A DNA stretch of 47,236 nucleotides, from the NCBI GenBank assembly GCA_028692035.1, contig JAQUYD010000014.1:1-47236 (forward strand), read 5' to 3'. The position numbers were made by a program, and so were the translations under genes. The notes under the pieces are model-generated. The model did not search any database, was not told where the DNA came from, and saw nothing but the letters and a program-made list of their open reading frames with translations. Positions 16,418-24,048 of the stretch are shown here, piece by piece (the first letter of the stretch is position 1; the number at the start of each line of letters is the position of its first letter). This DNA comes from Oscillospiraceae bacterium (lineage in GTDB: Bacteria; Bacillota; Clostridia; Oscillospirales; Ruminococcaceae).

Positions 16418-17311
16418 TCAGCTGGTGAAAAAAGAAAGCTCTTCCTGTCTCAGATCCGGTTGCAATGCGCGGTTGATGGCCATCGCCAAAACTTGGGACG
16501 CCCGGCCAATCAGAAGATCGATCTCTTTGGGCGTTACCAGCATCGATTGGCCCTCCGGCGAAAACAGGGTGCGGGCCGCCTCTTCATCGTCGATTCCCTC
16601 TACCGCCAGCAGGTCGCACCCTACGGTGACTCCGTCCGCGACCGTCGGTACGCCAATGGACACCACCGGCACCCCTAGGGTCTTGGGGCTTAACTCCTTG
16701 CGGCGGTTCATGGCCCCGGAGCCCGGCGCAATCCCCGTATTGGAAAGTTGCACTGTCCGCCCCAGCCGTTTGAGGCTGCGGGCAGCCAATGCGTCGATCA
16801 AAATTACGCCGGAGGGCTTTATTTTTTCGCAGAGACATGCTATAATTTCACTTGTCTCAATTCCTGTTTGCCCCAAAACGCCGGGGGCAATGGCAGCAAC
16901 CGGCCGCAACTGCTTTTGGGGCGCGGCCCGCTCCCACTCCCCGGCAAGATGGCGGGTCGCCAAGATCCCGCCGATCACCTTGGGGCCCAGCGCGTCCGGC
17001 GTGATCGACAGGTTGCCCAGTCCCGCCACCAGGATCAACCCATCCCGGTCGGGCAGGAGCATTTCGATCTGCCGTGCAATCACCTCGGCCTCTTGGGCCG
17101 AATCGGTGACCGAGTCAGAAAACGGAACAACCTCTACGGTGATGTAGTCGCCGGCTGGTTTTCCAAACTGCCTTTCCCCTTCCGGGGTCAGGATCTTTGT
17201 ATGGAAAACCACCGCTCCGTCCTCTTCTGTTTGGACGGTCTGGTAATCCTGGGAGACCGTATCTCCCAGCTGTTGCGCCAGTTCGACCGCTAAATCGGTT
17301 CTGTAATTCAT
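16418..17311 (-). CDS. gpr: Germination protease GPR
   Basis: GPR degrades the small acid-soluble proteins that coat spore DNA, releasing amino acids at germination. The 297-residue protein starts MNYRTDLAVE; in characterised GPRs a similar segment marks the zymogen cleavage site, so little or no separate propeptide precedes it here. Conserved stretches include GLGNLSITPDALGPKV, TRHL, APGVLGQTGIET and NTGIAPGSGAMN. A GAGGTGG ribosome site precedes the ATG. It is divergent from rpsT, as in many Clostridia. In known spore formers it is made in the forespore; no clear forespore promoter could be assigned upstream. Confidence 0.92.
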   Translation of the reverse strand: MNYRTDLAVELAQQLGDTVSQDYQTVQTEEDGAVVFHTKILTPEGERQFGKPAGDYITVEVVPFSDSVTDSAQEAEVIARQIEMLLPDRDGLILVAGLGNLSITPDALGPKVIGGILATRHLAGEWERAAPQKQLRPVAAIAPGVLGQTGIETSEIIACLCEKIKPSGVILIDALAARSLKRLGRTVQLSNTGIAPGSGAMNRRKELSPKTLGVPVVSIGVPTVADGVTVGCDLLAVEGIDDEEAARTLFSPEGQSMLVTPKEIDLLIGRASQVLAMAINRALQPDLRQEELSFFTS

Positions 17312-17370
17312 CTCGCCACCTCAAAATGGGAATATTTTTCGTTGGTTTTCAGTTTTTTTCGCTGGGGGCC

Positions 17371-17399
17371 TTGCAAATGTGTCTTTAAAATGATAGACT
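17371..17399 (+). promoter_or_regulatory. Possible promoter of rpsT
   Basis: TTGCAA (17371-17376), 17 bases, TAGACT (17394-17399). The -10 is a moderate match only. Confidence 0.45.
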
Positions 17400-17433
17400 A
17401 TCTTAGTATTGTGTGGTCAAGGAGGTGTCAAAT

Positions 17434-17697
17434 TTGGCAAATATCAAATCGGCAAAAAAGAGAGTCCTGGTAAACCAGGCCAAGACGGAGCAGAATAAGA
17501 GACTCAAAACCAACCTGAAAACTGTTCTGAAGAACGCAGAGGCTGCAATTGAGTCCAACGCTGCGGACAAAAATGAGACTGTTAAGCTGGCGGTGAAAAA
17601 AATCGACCAAGCCTGCGCCAAGGGTATCCTGAAAAAGAATACTGCTTCCAGAAAGAAATCCAAGCTGGCTGTGCATGTCAACAAGGCTAACGCTTAA
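17434..17697 (+). CDS. rpsT: 30S ribosomal protein S20
   Basis: S20 binds 16S rRNA early in 30S assembly. The 87-residue basic protein reads (M)ANIKSAKKRVLVNQAKT and ends KKSKLAVHVNKANA, both typical. The start is TTG at 17434, placed 7 bases after AAGGAGGTG (17419-17427). The frame continues upstream, but that part runs through the ribosome site. It is monocistronic with a clean terminator at 17725. Confidence 0.96.
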   Translation: MANIKSAKKRVLVNQAKTEQNKRLKTNLKTVLKNAEAAIESNAADKNETVKLAVKKIDQACAKGILKKNTASRKKSKLAVHVNKANA

Positions 17698-17724
17698 ATT
17701 GTGATTTACTTTTGCGCAAATCTT

Positions 17725-17755
17725 AGCCGGACACAGAAATGTGTCCGGCTTTTTG
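17725..17755 (+). terminator. Intrinsic terminator of rpsT
   Basis: A perfect 11-bp stem (17725-17735 with 17740-17750, loop GAAA) is followed by T5. Confidence 0.93.
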
Positions 17756-17773
17756 TATGCCCCTCGGCGATTT

Positions 17774-18142
17774 TCACGATTTGTCTTTTGGATTAAAAAG
17801 CAGCGCTACCAAAAGGCCAAAGAGCATGGCGGCAGTAATACCGGCGGCAGATGCAGTCAGCCCGCCGGTCAGCGCCCCAAGCGTTCCTTTTTCCGCCACC
17901 GCTTTCTGTGCGCCGGTGGCCAGCAGATGCCCAAACCCGGTGAGCGGCACGGTGGCGCCTGCGCCGGCAAAATCCACAAGGGGCTGGTACAGCCCCAAGG
18001 CTGACAGCAGCACCCCTGCCACTACGTACCCCACCAGGATCCGGGCCGGGGTCAGCTTGGTTTTATCAATGAGGATCTGTCCCACTGCGCAAAAAAGCCC
18101 GCCGATCAAAAACGCCTTGCCCAGACTAATCAAAAGCTCCAT
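17774..18142 (-). CDS. spoVAE: Stage V sporulation protein AE (SpoVAEb)
   Basis: This 122-residue membrane protein is part of the SpoVA channel that moves dipicolinic acid into the forespore and releases it at germination. It has about four hydrophobic helices and the family motif YQPLVDFAGAGATVPLTGFGHLLATG. Its ATG at 18142 directly follows the spoVAD stop (18143), so the genes are coupled. It is the last gene of the minus-strand spoVAC-AD-AE operon, the reduced version typical of Clostridia. Confidence 0.93.
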   Translation of the reverse strand: MELLISLGKAFLIGGLFCAVGQILIDKTKLTPARILVGYVVAGVLLSALGLYQPLVDFAGAGATVPLTGFGHLLATGAQKAVAEKGTLGALTGGLTASAAGITAAMLFGLLVALLFNPKDKS

Positions 18143-19174
18143 CTATTCCACCCCCTTGCGCCGGCTGCTGGCGGATAGATACACCAGATGCGCAACACCG
18201 GGGATGCTCTCCCCCTGCATGCTGGATGTTGGGCTCATCAGCGCGCCGGTGGCCACAAATAGCACATCCCCCAAAATCCCCTGGCGGATGCGGGGCAGGA
18301 TAAAGGAACACAACACCGACGCGGCACATCCGCAGCCGGAGCCGCCTGCATGGACATCCTGCTGCTGCCGGTCGTAGATCAAAAGCCCACAATCCTGATG
18401 CCGCCCCTTCAGGTCGATTTTTTCCTGGGCCAAAAGTTGCTCAAGCAGCGCCGAACCGACCTGTCCCAAATCCCCGGTGAGGATCATATCATAATCCTCC
18501 GGCCTGGTGTGGGTGTCCGCCAGATACCGGGCGATGGTCTTGGCGGCGGCGGGGGCCATGGCGGCGCCCATATTGTTGGCGTCCTTAATGCCCAAATCCT
18601 CAATGCAGCCGATCGTTACAGCCCGCACATAGGGCGCCGCCGCCGATTCCCCCACCACGCAGGCGCCGGATCCTGTCACCGTCCACTGGGCCGTCGGCGG
18701 CCGTTGCCCGCCGTACTCCAACGGAAAACGGAACTGCCGTTCTGCGGAGCAAAAGTGAGAGGACGTCACAGCCAGCGCTTTTTTGGCGATGGCTGCGTCC
18801 ACAAACAGCGCCGCCAGCGCCAGCGATTCCGCCATGGTGGAGCAGGCGCCATACAATCCCACGAAGGGGATTCCCAGATCCCGCAGGCCGTAGACGGAAC
18901 CGATGCACTGGTTCAAAAGATCCCCCGCAAAGGCCAGGTCGATCTGTTCCGGCTCAAAGTTGCCCTTGGATAGGGCCTGTCCCACACTGATCTGCACCAG
19001 CTTGCTCTCCGCCTTTTCCCAGCTGCTCTCCCCAAATGAAGAATCTGGGTTGATGACGTCAAAATATTGGCCCAGCGGCCCTTCCGCCTCTTTTTTTGAA
19101 CCCACCGCGCCGAAGGATAACACCGAGGGCGTGTTTTCCAAAAGATAGGTGTGTTTTCCCGTTTTTACTGCCAT
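18143..19174 (-). CDS. spoVAD: Stage V sporulation protein AD
   Basis: SpoVAD is the soluble, thiolase-fold component of the SpoVA complex and binds dipicolinic acid. The 343-residue protein has the family N-terminus with FDVINPDSSFGESSWEKAE and the segment FVGLYGACSTMAES. The conserved EDLGIKDANNMGAAMAPAA and LTGDLGQVGSALLEQLL follow, and MSPTSSMQGESIPGVAHLV lies near the end. The start at 19174 is 13 bases after spoVAC. It has no membrane helix, as expected. Confidence 0.95.
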   Translation of the reverse strand: MAVKTGKHTYLLENTPSVLSFGAVGSKKEAEGPLGQYFDVINPDSSFGESSWEKAESKLVQISVGQALSKGNFEPEQIDLAFAGDLLNQCIGSVYGLRDLGIPFVGLYGACSTMAESLALAALFVDAAIAKKALAVTSSHFCSAERQFRFPLEYGGQRPPTAQWTVTGSGACVVGESAAAPYVRAVTIGCIEDLGIKDANNMGAAMAPAAAKTIARYLADTHTRPEDYDMILTGDLGQVGSALLEQLLAQEKIDLKGRHQDCGLLIYDRQQQDVHAGGSGCGCAASVLCSFILPRIRQGILGDVLFVATGALMSPTSSMQGESIPGVAHLVYLSASSRRKGVE

Positions 19175-19187
19175 TTTTCCCTTCCCC

Positions 19188-19625
19188 CTATCCGAAGATT
19201 GCCAAAATCAGGCCGTAGACCACCGACGCAGCGCTGCCATACAAAATCACTGGGCCCGCGATGGAAAACATCTTTGCCCCCACGCCCAGAATAAACCCTT
19301 CCCGCTTAAACTCCAGCGCCGGGCTGACCATGGCGTTGGCAAAGCCGGTGATCGGGACCAGCGTTCCTGCCCCCGCGTGTTTGGCGATATCGTCATAGCA
19401 GTTTAGTCCGGTGAGCAGCGCACTTAAAAAGATCAAGAACACCGAGGTCACGGCGCCGCCATCCTCCCGGCTCAGTCCCAGCGACTGCATCCAACTCATG
19501 GCCCCCTGGCCGATGGTACAGATAACCCCGCCGACCAGAAACGCGACCAGCATGTTCCGCCAAAGTTTGGAACCCGGCGCCGCTTTTTGACTCATTTTAT
19601 TGTATTCCTGTGGTGTAGGGGACAT
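19188..19625 (-). CDS. spoVAC: Stage V sporulation protein AC
   Basis: SpoVAC is a membrane subunit, shown in Bacillus to behave as a mechanosensitive channel for dipicolinate. The 145-residue protein has about four helices and the signature HAGAGTLVPITGFANAMVSPALEFKREG, ending in LGVGAKMFSIAGPVILYG. AAAGGATG lies before the ATG at 19625. It is the first gene of the spoVA operon and is divergent from the SpoIIQ-like gene. A forespore sigma-G promoter is expected, but none is clear upstream. Confidence 0.94.
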   Translation of the reverse strand: MSPTPQEYNKMSQKAAPGSKLWRNMLVAFLVGGVICTIGQGAMSWMQSLGLSREDGGAVTSVFLIFLSALLTGLNCYDDIAKHAGAGTLVPITGFANAMVSPALEFKREGFILGVGAKMFSIAGPVILYGSAASVVYGLILAIFG

Positions 19626-19757
19626 AAAATCATCCTTTCTTGCGAAAAACTTGTTTACCGTTATTTTCTCTGATCAGATCGGATTTATGTATTTTTGCGC
19701 GTTTGCTTTCCCTGGCAACCTGATTTTTCTCGATTTTTGTCCCGACAAAAATGCGGT

Positions 19758-19787
19758 GCATAAACAGCCCGTTCAAAAGCCATACTT
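19758..19787 (+). promoter_or_regulatory. Candidate sigma-F/sigma-G promoter for the spoIIQ-like gene
   Basis: GCATA (19758-19762), 18 bases, CATACTT (19781-19787) resemble the forespore consensus GHATR-N17/18-CATNHTA, with one mismatch at the last base. It lies 39 bases before the ATG. No SigA-type promoter competes. Confidence 0.5.
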
Positions 19788-19826
19788 TTGATAACATAAA
19801 TTTTTGTATGAATTGAGGGAAATCCT

Positions 19827-20606
19827 ATGAAAAAATCTTTTTCCGAAAGCCCCGTGGGAAAGTTCCTTCTGGGGAAAGGCTTCTACGCTGCATTAGCGGT
19901 ATGTGTACTGGGGGCGGGCGCAGCCGCCTGGGTCATCGTGGACAAAACCATCGACTCTTTTACGGCGGAGCCGCCGGCGGTTTCCGGCACAACGCTGCAA
20001 AATTCGGTCGCCTCCAGCGCCGCGCCTTCCCAAAGGGAACAGCAGGTGGAACAAAAGGTTTCCAATGTATCCCGGCCATCCTCTTCCTCCTCCAGCTCAG
20101 CTTTCTCTTCCTCGCAGCCCGCAGTCTCTTCTTCTGCATCCGGCGGTTCCGTGCAGGATGTCATTTCGCCCAATTACGGCGTCTCTTCCTTTCTGCTACC
20201 CGTTGAGGACACGGTTTTCAATCTGTTCTCCGGGACCGAATTGGTTTTGGACGAAACGCTGGAAAAATGGCACACCCATAACGGCATCGACATCAAGGCA
20301 GAGCTGGGCACTCCCGTCCGGGCTGTGGCCGACGGCGTGGTCTCTGCGGTAAAGGACGACCCCATGTGGGGGACCGTGGTAGAGATCACCCATGGGGAGA
20401 ACCTGGTCAGCCGCTACTGCGGCCTTAACGAAGAACTGTCGGTGGTGGAGGGCCAGGCTGTATCCGTCGCCGACGAAATTGGACGGGTGGGCGATACCAA
20501 TTTGGCGGAAACCGCCCTGGATCCCCATCTGCATTTTGAACTGTTCGAGGACGGCGTGAGGGTGGACCCCCTGGACCGCATGGGGTTTTACGAATCCAAC
20601 GATTAG
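19827..20606 (+). CDS. spoIIQ: M23 metallopeptidase, SpoIIQ-like
   Basis: The 259-residue protein has one N-terminal membrane helix (about 18-38), a Ser-rich linker (about 60-107) and a C-terminal LytM/M23 domain. The zinc site is complete: His151 and Asp155 in THNGIDI, and His234-Leu-His236 near the end. This layout matches SpoIIQ, the forespore membrane protein that pairs with SpoIIIAH across the intermembrane space during engulfment. Clostridial SpoIIQ keeps the zinc ligands, whereas Bacillus SpoIIQ has lost one. The nearby spoIIID and a sigma-F-like promoter support this. A plain cell-wall peptidase of the same family cannot be excluded. Confidence 0.78.
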   Translation: MKKSFSESPVGKFLLGKGFYAALAVCVLGAGAAAWVIVDKTIDSFTAEPPAVSGTTLQNSVASSAAPSQREQQVEQKVSNVSRPSSSSSSSAFSSSQPAVSSSASGGSVQDVISPNYGVSSFLLPVEDTVFNLFSGTELVLDETLEKWHTHNGIDIKAELGTPVRAVADGVVSAVKDDPMWGTVVEITHGENLVSRYCGLNEELSVVEGQAVSVADEIGRVGDTNLAETALDPHLHFELFEDGVRVDPLDRMGFYESND

Positions 20607-20726
20607 CGCTTGACTTTTGCCTTTCTTCCTGTTAGCATAAAAAATACGGGGGCAATGCCACCGTATAAACTATGCGATCAAAGGGCTTGATACCATGACA
20701 AATATGCCAGATCAACTAAAAATCAG

Positions 20727-20756
20727 AAAGCAGACCGTTTCCGGTCTGCTTTTTCT
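20727..20756 (+). terminator. Intrinsic terminator after the spoIIQ-like gene
   Basis: AAAGCAGACCG (20727-20737) pairs with CGGTCTGCTTT (20742-20752), with a T-run. The 120 bases between the stop and this hairpin contain only a small stem at 20644-20666. Confidence 0.88.
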
Positions 20757-20812
20757 TTTGCCCTTTAGTAAAATAGCACAGTAAGCAACCATCGAAAGAA
20801 AGGGGCTTTTCC

Positions 20813-21682
20813 ATGAAACAAAACCATCCTCTGACCAAAAATCTGCTCAATCTAGCGCTGATCCTTTTTGGGAACGGGATCTACGCTTTGGCGGTGACCA
20901 TGTTCATCCTGCCCGGCGGCCTGATCACCGGCGGCACCACCGGGCTGGCACTGTTCTTTTTTCATCAATTCGGCCTGCCGGTCACCGCTTTTGTCTCGAT
21001 TTTCAACCTGGCCATGTTCCTGCTTGGCTTCTGGATTTTGGGCAAAAAATTCGCCCTGACTACCTTGGTTAGCACCTTTTTTTACCCGTTTATCTTAGGT
21101 GTTTTCCAGCGGATCCCGGCTTTGGCCCGGCTGACGGACGACCGGCTGCTGTGCGCCGTTTATGCCGGGCTGATGATCGGTTTTTCCATCGGCATTGTCA
21201 TCCGAGCGGGCGCTTCCACCGGCGGTATGGACATTCCGCCTCTGGTGCTCAACAAAAAGCTGGGACTCTCCGTTTCGACGAGCATGTACGCCTTTGATTT
21301 TACCATCCTTCTGTTGCAGATCCTCTTTTCTGACAAAGAGCAGGTTCTGTATGGCATTCTGCTGGTGATGATCTATACACTGGTGCTGGACAAAGTTCTA
21401 CTGATGGGCCAAGCCCGGACCCAAGTAAAGATCATCAGCGAAAAATATGAGGAAATCAACGAACAGATTATCCATCATCTGGATCGCGGATCCACCCTGA
21501 TCCATGCCCAGACCGGCTACTGCCGAACCGAACTGCCCATGATCCTATCGGTCGTCTCTAACCGGGAGCTGCCCCGGCTAACCCGACTGGTGAGCGAGAT
21601 TGATCCGGCGGCATTTTTGGTGGTCAGCGCGGTCAAAGAAGTGCGCGGCCGGGGCTTTTCCATGAACAAGGAATACCGCTGA
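20813..21682 (+). CDS. YitT family membrane protein with DUF2179 domain
   Basis: The 289-residue protein has five predicted membrane helices in its first 195 residues, with the family segment PGGLITGGTTGLAL and RAGASTGGMDIPPLVLNKKLG. The cytoplasmic DUF2179 domain follows (KIISEKYEEINEQI, then HLDRGSTLIHAQTGYCRTE). It ends VKEVRGRGFSMNK, as usual. YitT proteins are common in Firmicutes and their role is not settled. It sits between two sporulation genes but does not itself indicate a spore role. AAAGGGGC lies before the ATG. Confidence 0.9.
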   Translation: MKQNHPLTKNLLNLALILFGNGIYALAVTMFILPGGLITGGTTGLALFFFHQFGLPVTAFVSIFNLAMFLLGFWILGKKFALTTLVSTFFYPFILGVFQRIPALARLTDDRLLCAVYAGLMIGFSIGIVIRAGASTGGMDIPPLVLNKKLGLSVSTSMYAFDFTILLLQILFSDKEQVLYGILLVMIYTLVLDKVLLMGQARTQVKIISEKYEEINEQIIHHLDRGSTLIHAQTGYCRTELPMILSVVSNRELPRLTRLVSEIDPAAFLVVSAVKEVRGRGFSMNKEYR

Positions 21683-21743
21683 CCGGTGGCCTTCCCTCGG
21701 TGTTTTGCGCGATTTTTCCCCTTTTAAGTTTATACAAAAACGC

Positions 21744-21777
21744 AAAAGCACCAACCCTTTATAAAGGCGGTGCTTTT
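21744..21777. terminator. Bidirectional terminator between yitT-like gene and spoIIID
   Basis: AAAAGCACC (21744-21752) pairs with GGTGCTTTT (21769-21777), with an inner CTTT/AAAG pairing. It serves two convergent genes. Confidence 0.85.
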
Positions 21778-21783
21778 CTCTTA

Positions 21784-22041
21784 TTATCCATTCTTTTCCC
21801 GGGCATATTTATTTTTGGTAGCCATGCCGCCCCGAATATGCCGCTCCTGTTTATTGGTATCCATCAACGCCTTGACCTGCCGGTACAGCTTTGGGTTTAT
21901 CTTTTTCAACCGCTCCGATACATCCTTATGTACGGTGCTTTTGCTGATGTGGAACGCTTTTGCAGCACTGCGCACGGTGGCGTTATTCTCTATCATATAC
22001 AACCCCAGCGAAACCGCCCGTTCCTCAGGCAACCCTTTCAA
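21784..22041 (-). CDS. spoIIID: Stage III sporulation transcriptional regulator SpoIIID
   Basis: SpoIIID is the DNA-binding switch of the mother-cell programme between sigma-E and sigma-K. The 85-residue protein shows the helix-turn-helix TVRSAAKAFHISKSTVHKDV, then LKKINPKLYRQVKALMDTNK and the hallmark ERHIRGGMATKNKY. The start is taken as TTG at 22041: GGAGG lies 8 bases upstream and the length then equals other SpoIIID proteins. The frame is open to an ATG at 22137, but those extra 32 residues are not conserved in the family. Confidence 0.94.
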   Translation of the reverse strand: MKGLPEERAVSLGLYMIENNATVRSAAKAFHISKSTVHKDVSERLKKINPKLYRQVKALMDTNKQERHIRGGMATKNKYAREKNG

Positions 22042-22273
22042 ATCCAATCCCTCCCTGCGGATACGGCCCCCGCGCCGCGGAGACCCGTCTTGCCACATCA
22101 TATGCGGCGCCGCCGGTGAAATATGCGCCATCCCCAAAGATTCCTTCCTGCAAAACGGACGTTTTCCCGCCTGGCGGACGGCCGCAACATTTCATTCGAA
22201 TCCTTTTTATGGGACATTCTTTCTGGTATGATAGGAATCACAAGATTTGGTTTGATCCAAAGGAGGGCTTAAA

Positions 22274-23035
22274 ATGGAGGATACGGCTTTTAGCCGCCTG
22301 TATGTACGGGAAATCCGCATTTCGCACGAAATTCCTGAAGAAAGCTATCTGCGCGATCTGCCGGTGGTCCGGCATTTACTTTCGACTGAGGGGCTCGCGC
22401 TGACCCGGCGAGTGACCTTTTTCGTGGGGGAAAACGGCGTCGGCAAATCCACGCTGATCGAGGCGTTGGCCATAGCCATGGGCTTTAACCCCGAGGGCGG
22501 AACCATCAATTTTCGCTTTTCCACCAACGATTCCCACTCGGATCTGTACCGGTTTCTGACCGTTGGAAAGGGCATCCGGCGGCAGCAGGACGGATTTTTC
22601 CTGCGGGCTGAAAGCTTTTACAATCTGGCGTCGGACATTGACCAGCTGGATCAGCCGCCTTCCTTTGGCAGGTCGGTGATCGACAGCTACGGCGGGGTGT
22701 CCCTGCATCACCAGTCCCACGGAGAAAGTTTCCTTTCTCTGGTCGAAAACCGCTTTGGCGGACACGGGCTGTATATCCTCGACGAGCCAGAAGCCGCCCT
22801 GTCCCCTATGCGTTTGATGTCTTTGATCTGTCGCATCCACGAGCTAGTGGAAAAGGATTCCCAGTTCATCATCTCCACCCATTCGCCGATTTTGATGGCG
22901 TTCCCCGGCGCGGAAATTTTTGAGCTATCGGAAAAAGGCATCCAATCGGTGCCTTATCAGCAGACGGAACATTTTCAAATCACCCGCCAATTTCTCAACG
23001 CTCCGGAAAAAATGTTGGATTATTTGCTGAAATAG
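22274..23035 (+). CDS. AAA/SMC-type ATPase (single-protein ABC-like)
   Basis: The 253-residue protein has a Walker A motif GENGVGKSTLIEAL at about 52-65. A signature-like SHGESFLSL and the Walker B LYILDEPEAALSP follow, then a switch His in ISTHSPILMAF. These are the motifs of the compact SMC/RecF-like AAA_21/AAA_23 ATPases. There is no coiled coil and no nuclease partner next to it, so a role in an OLD/toxin-type system is not supported. AAAGGAGGG precedes the ATG, and TATGAT at 22227-22232 is a likely -10. The cellular role is unknown. Confidence 0.8.
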   Translation: MEDTAFSRLYVREIRISHEIPEESYLRDLPVVRHLLSTEGLALTRRVTFFVGENGVGKSTLIEALAIAMGFNPEGGTINFRFSTNDSHSDLYRFLTVGKGIRRQQDGFFLRAESFYNLASDIDQLDQPPSFGRSVIDSYGGVSLHHQSHGESFLSLVENRFGGHGLYILDEPEAALSPMRLMSLICRIHELVEKDSQFIISTHSPILMAFPGAEIFELSEKGIQSVPYQQTEHFQITRQFLNAPEKMLDYLLK

Positions 23036-23098
23036 AGAATGGCCCCTTTTTACGCGCAGGTTCCTTTCCGACAAAAAACCGCCAGTCTACGGAGCGTG

Positions 23099-23130
23099 GA
23101 TTGTATCGGCGCTGTTAGAATGATACAATC
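23099..23130 (+). promoter_or_regulatory. Promoter overlaid by a 9-bp inverted repeat, upstream of the XRE gene
   Basis: TTGTAT (23101-23106), 17 bases, TACAAT (23124-23129) form a SigA-type promoter. The same bases lie in a perfect inverted repeat, GATTGTATC (23099-23107) and GATACAATC (23122-23130). A repressor on this repeat would cover both promoter boxes. The XRE protein made from it is the obvious candidate. Confidence 0.6.
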
Positions 23131-23192
23131 AAGGCAAGAAACCGATCGGCCGGCAGCAATTGCCGCCGCACCTATAGAATGGAGGAATCCTT

Positions 23193-23780
23193 TTGGACTG
23201 TATAAAAATCGGAAAACTCATCGCTTCTCTGCGAAAAGAAAAGGGACTCACGCAACAGGAAATCGCCGACGCGCTGGGGATCACCAACAAGACCGTCTCC
23301 AAATGGGAGTGCGGCCTGGGTTGCCCCGACCTGTCCCTCTGGGGGGATTTGTCGGTTATTCTGGGCGTAGATATTGCCCAGCTGATGGAAGGCCAAATCT
23401 CTCCGAACCAGCCGGACAGCGGCAACATGAATCGGGCGCGTTTTTATGTCTGCCCTGTCTGCGGCAACATTCTGTTCAGCACCGGCGGCGCTTCTATTTT
23501 CTGCTGCGGGCGCAAGTTGGAACCCCTGTCCCCTGCGCAAAACGGCGGGCCGGCGGTTTCGGTTGAACAAATCGACGGCGAATATTACGTCACGGTAGAC
23601 CATTCGATGACAAAGGAGCAGTATCTCTCCTTTGCTGCCTATGTTAAAAATGAGCGGATCTTTTTCACCCGCTCTTACCCGGAACAAAACCCGGCGTTTC
23701 GGTTTCCCTTTGTTCCGTATGGAACGCTGTACCTGTACAGCACCAAAAGCGGCTTATTTTCTTATCCTGGCATCAAATAG
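23193..23780 (+). CDS. XRE-family regulator with zinc ribbon and desulfoferrodoxin-like tail
   Basis: The 195-residue protein has an N-terminal helix-turn-helix (about 8-62: LRKEKGLTQQEIADALGITNKTVSKWECG). A four-Cys zinc ribbon follows (CPVCGN...FCCGRKLEP, about 87-110). The C-terminal part resembles the desulfoferrodoxin/superoxide reductase fold (DHSMTKEQYLSFAAYV). In true desulfoferrodoxins the iron is held by several His and by Cys and His in CNxHGxW; here that segment reads STKSGLF, so the iron ligands appear lost. A sensing rather than catalytic role is inferred. The start is TTG at 23193 with GGAGG 7 bases before it. A hairpin terminator follows at 23807. Confidence 0.8.
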   Translation: MDCIKIGKLIASLRKEKGLTQQEIADALGITNKTVSKWECGLGCPDLSLWGDLSVILGVDIAQLMEGQISPNQPDSGNMNRARFYVCPVCGNILFSTGGASIFCCGRKLEPLSPAQNGGPAVSVEQIDGEYYVTVDHSMTKEQYLSFAAYVKNERIFFTRSYPEQNPAFRFPFVPYGTLYLYSTKSGLFSYPGIK

Positions 23781-23806
23781 CATCGCTGGTTTTTGTTTTT
23801 ACGCAT

Positions 23807-23846
23807 AAAAAGCCGCTCGTCCTCCTGGGACGGGCGGCTTTTTTCC
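23807..23846. terminator. Terminator of the XRE gene
   Basis: A5-GCCGCTCGTCC (23807-23822) pairs with GGACGGGCGGC-T5 (23828-23843) with one wobble. Bases 23847-24048 hold no gene and lead to the end of the hydrogenase operon. Confidence 0.88.
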
Positions 23847-24048
23847 TATTAAGCGTTTCGCCTCTCCGGCGACGAACCGCGCGCCTGGATTTTAAGATCT
23901 CCGGGATCGGGGCGGCCCCTGATGTTCATTTTTTGATTGCACAGCAACAAAAATGGCCGGCGCTGTCCCTTGGCAAATACCGCTCCCAAAATTCCCTATA
24001 TTGATTCAGAACAAGCAGCTGTTTCGCCTTTTCATAAGGCGCACACCA

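Noticed and set aside
20644-20666. A small hairpin (ATACGG/CCGTAT) after the spoIIQ-like gene as a second terminator or riboswitch.
   Set aside because: It has no T-run and no riboswitch signature; a proper terminator lies at 20727.
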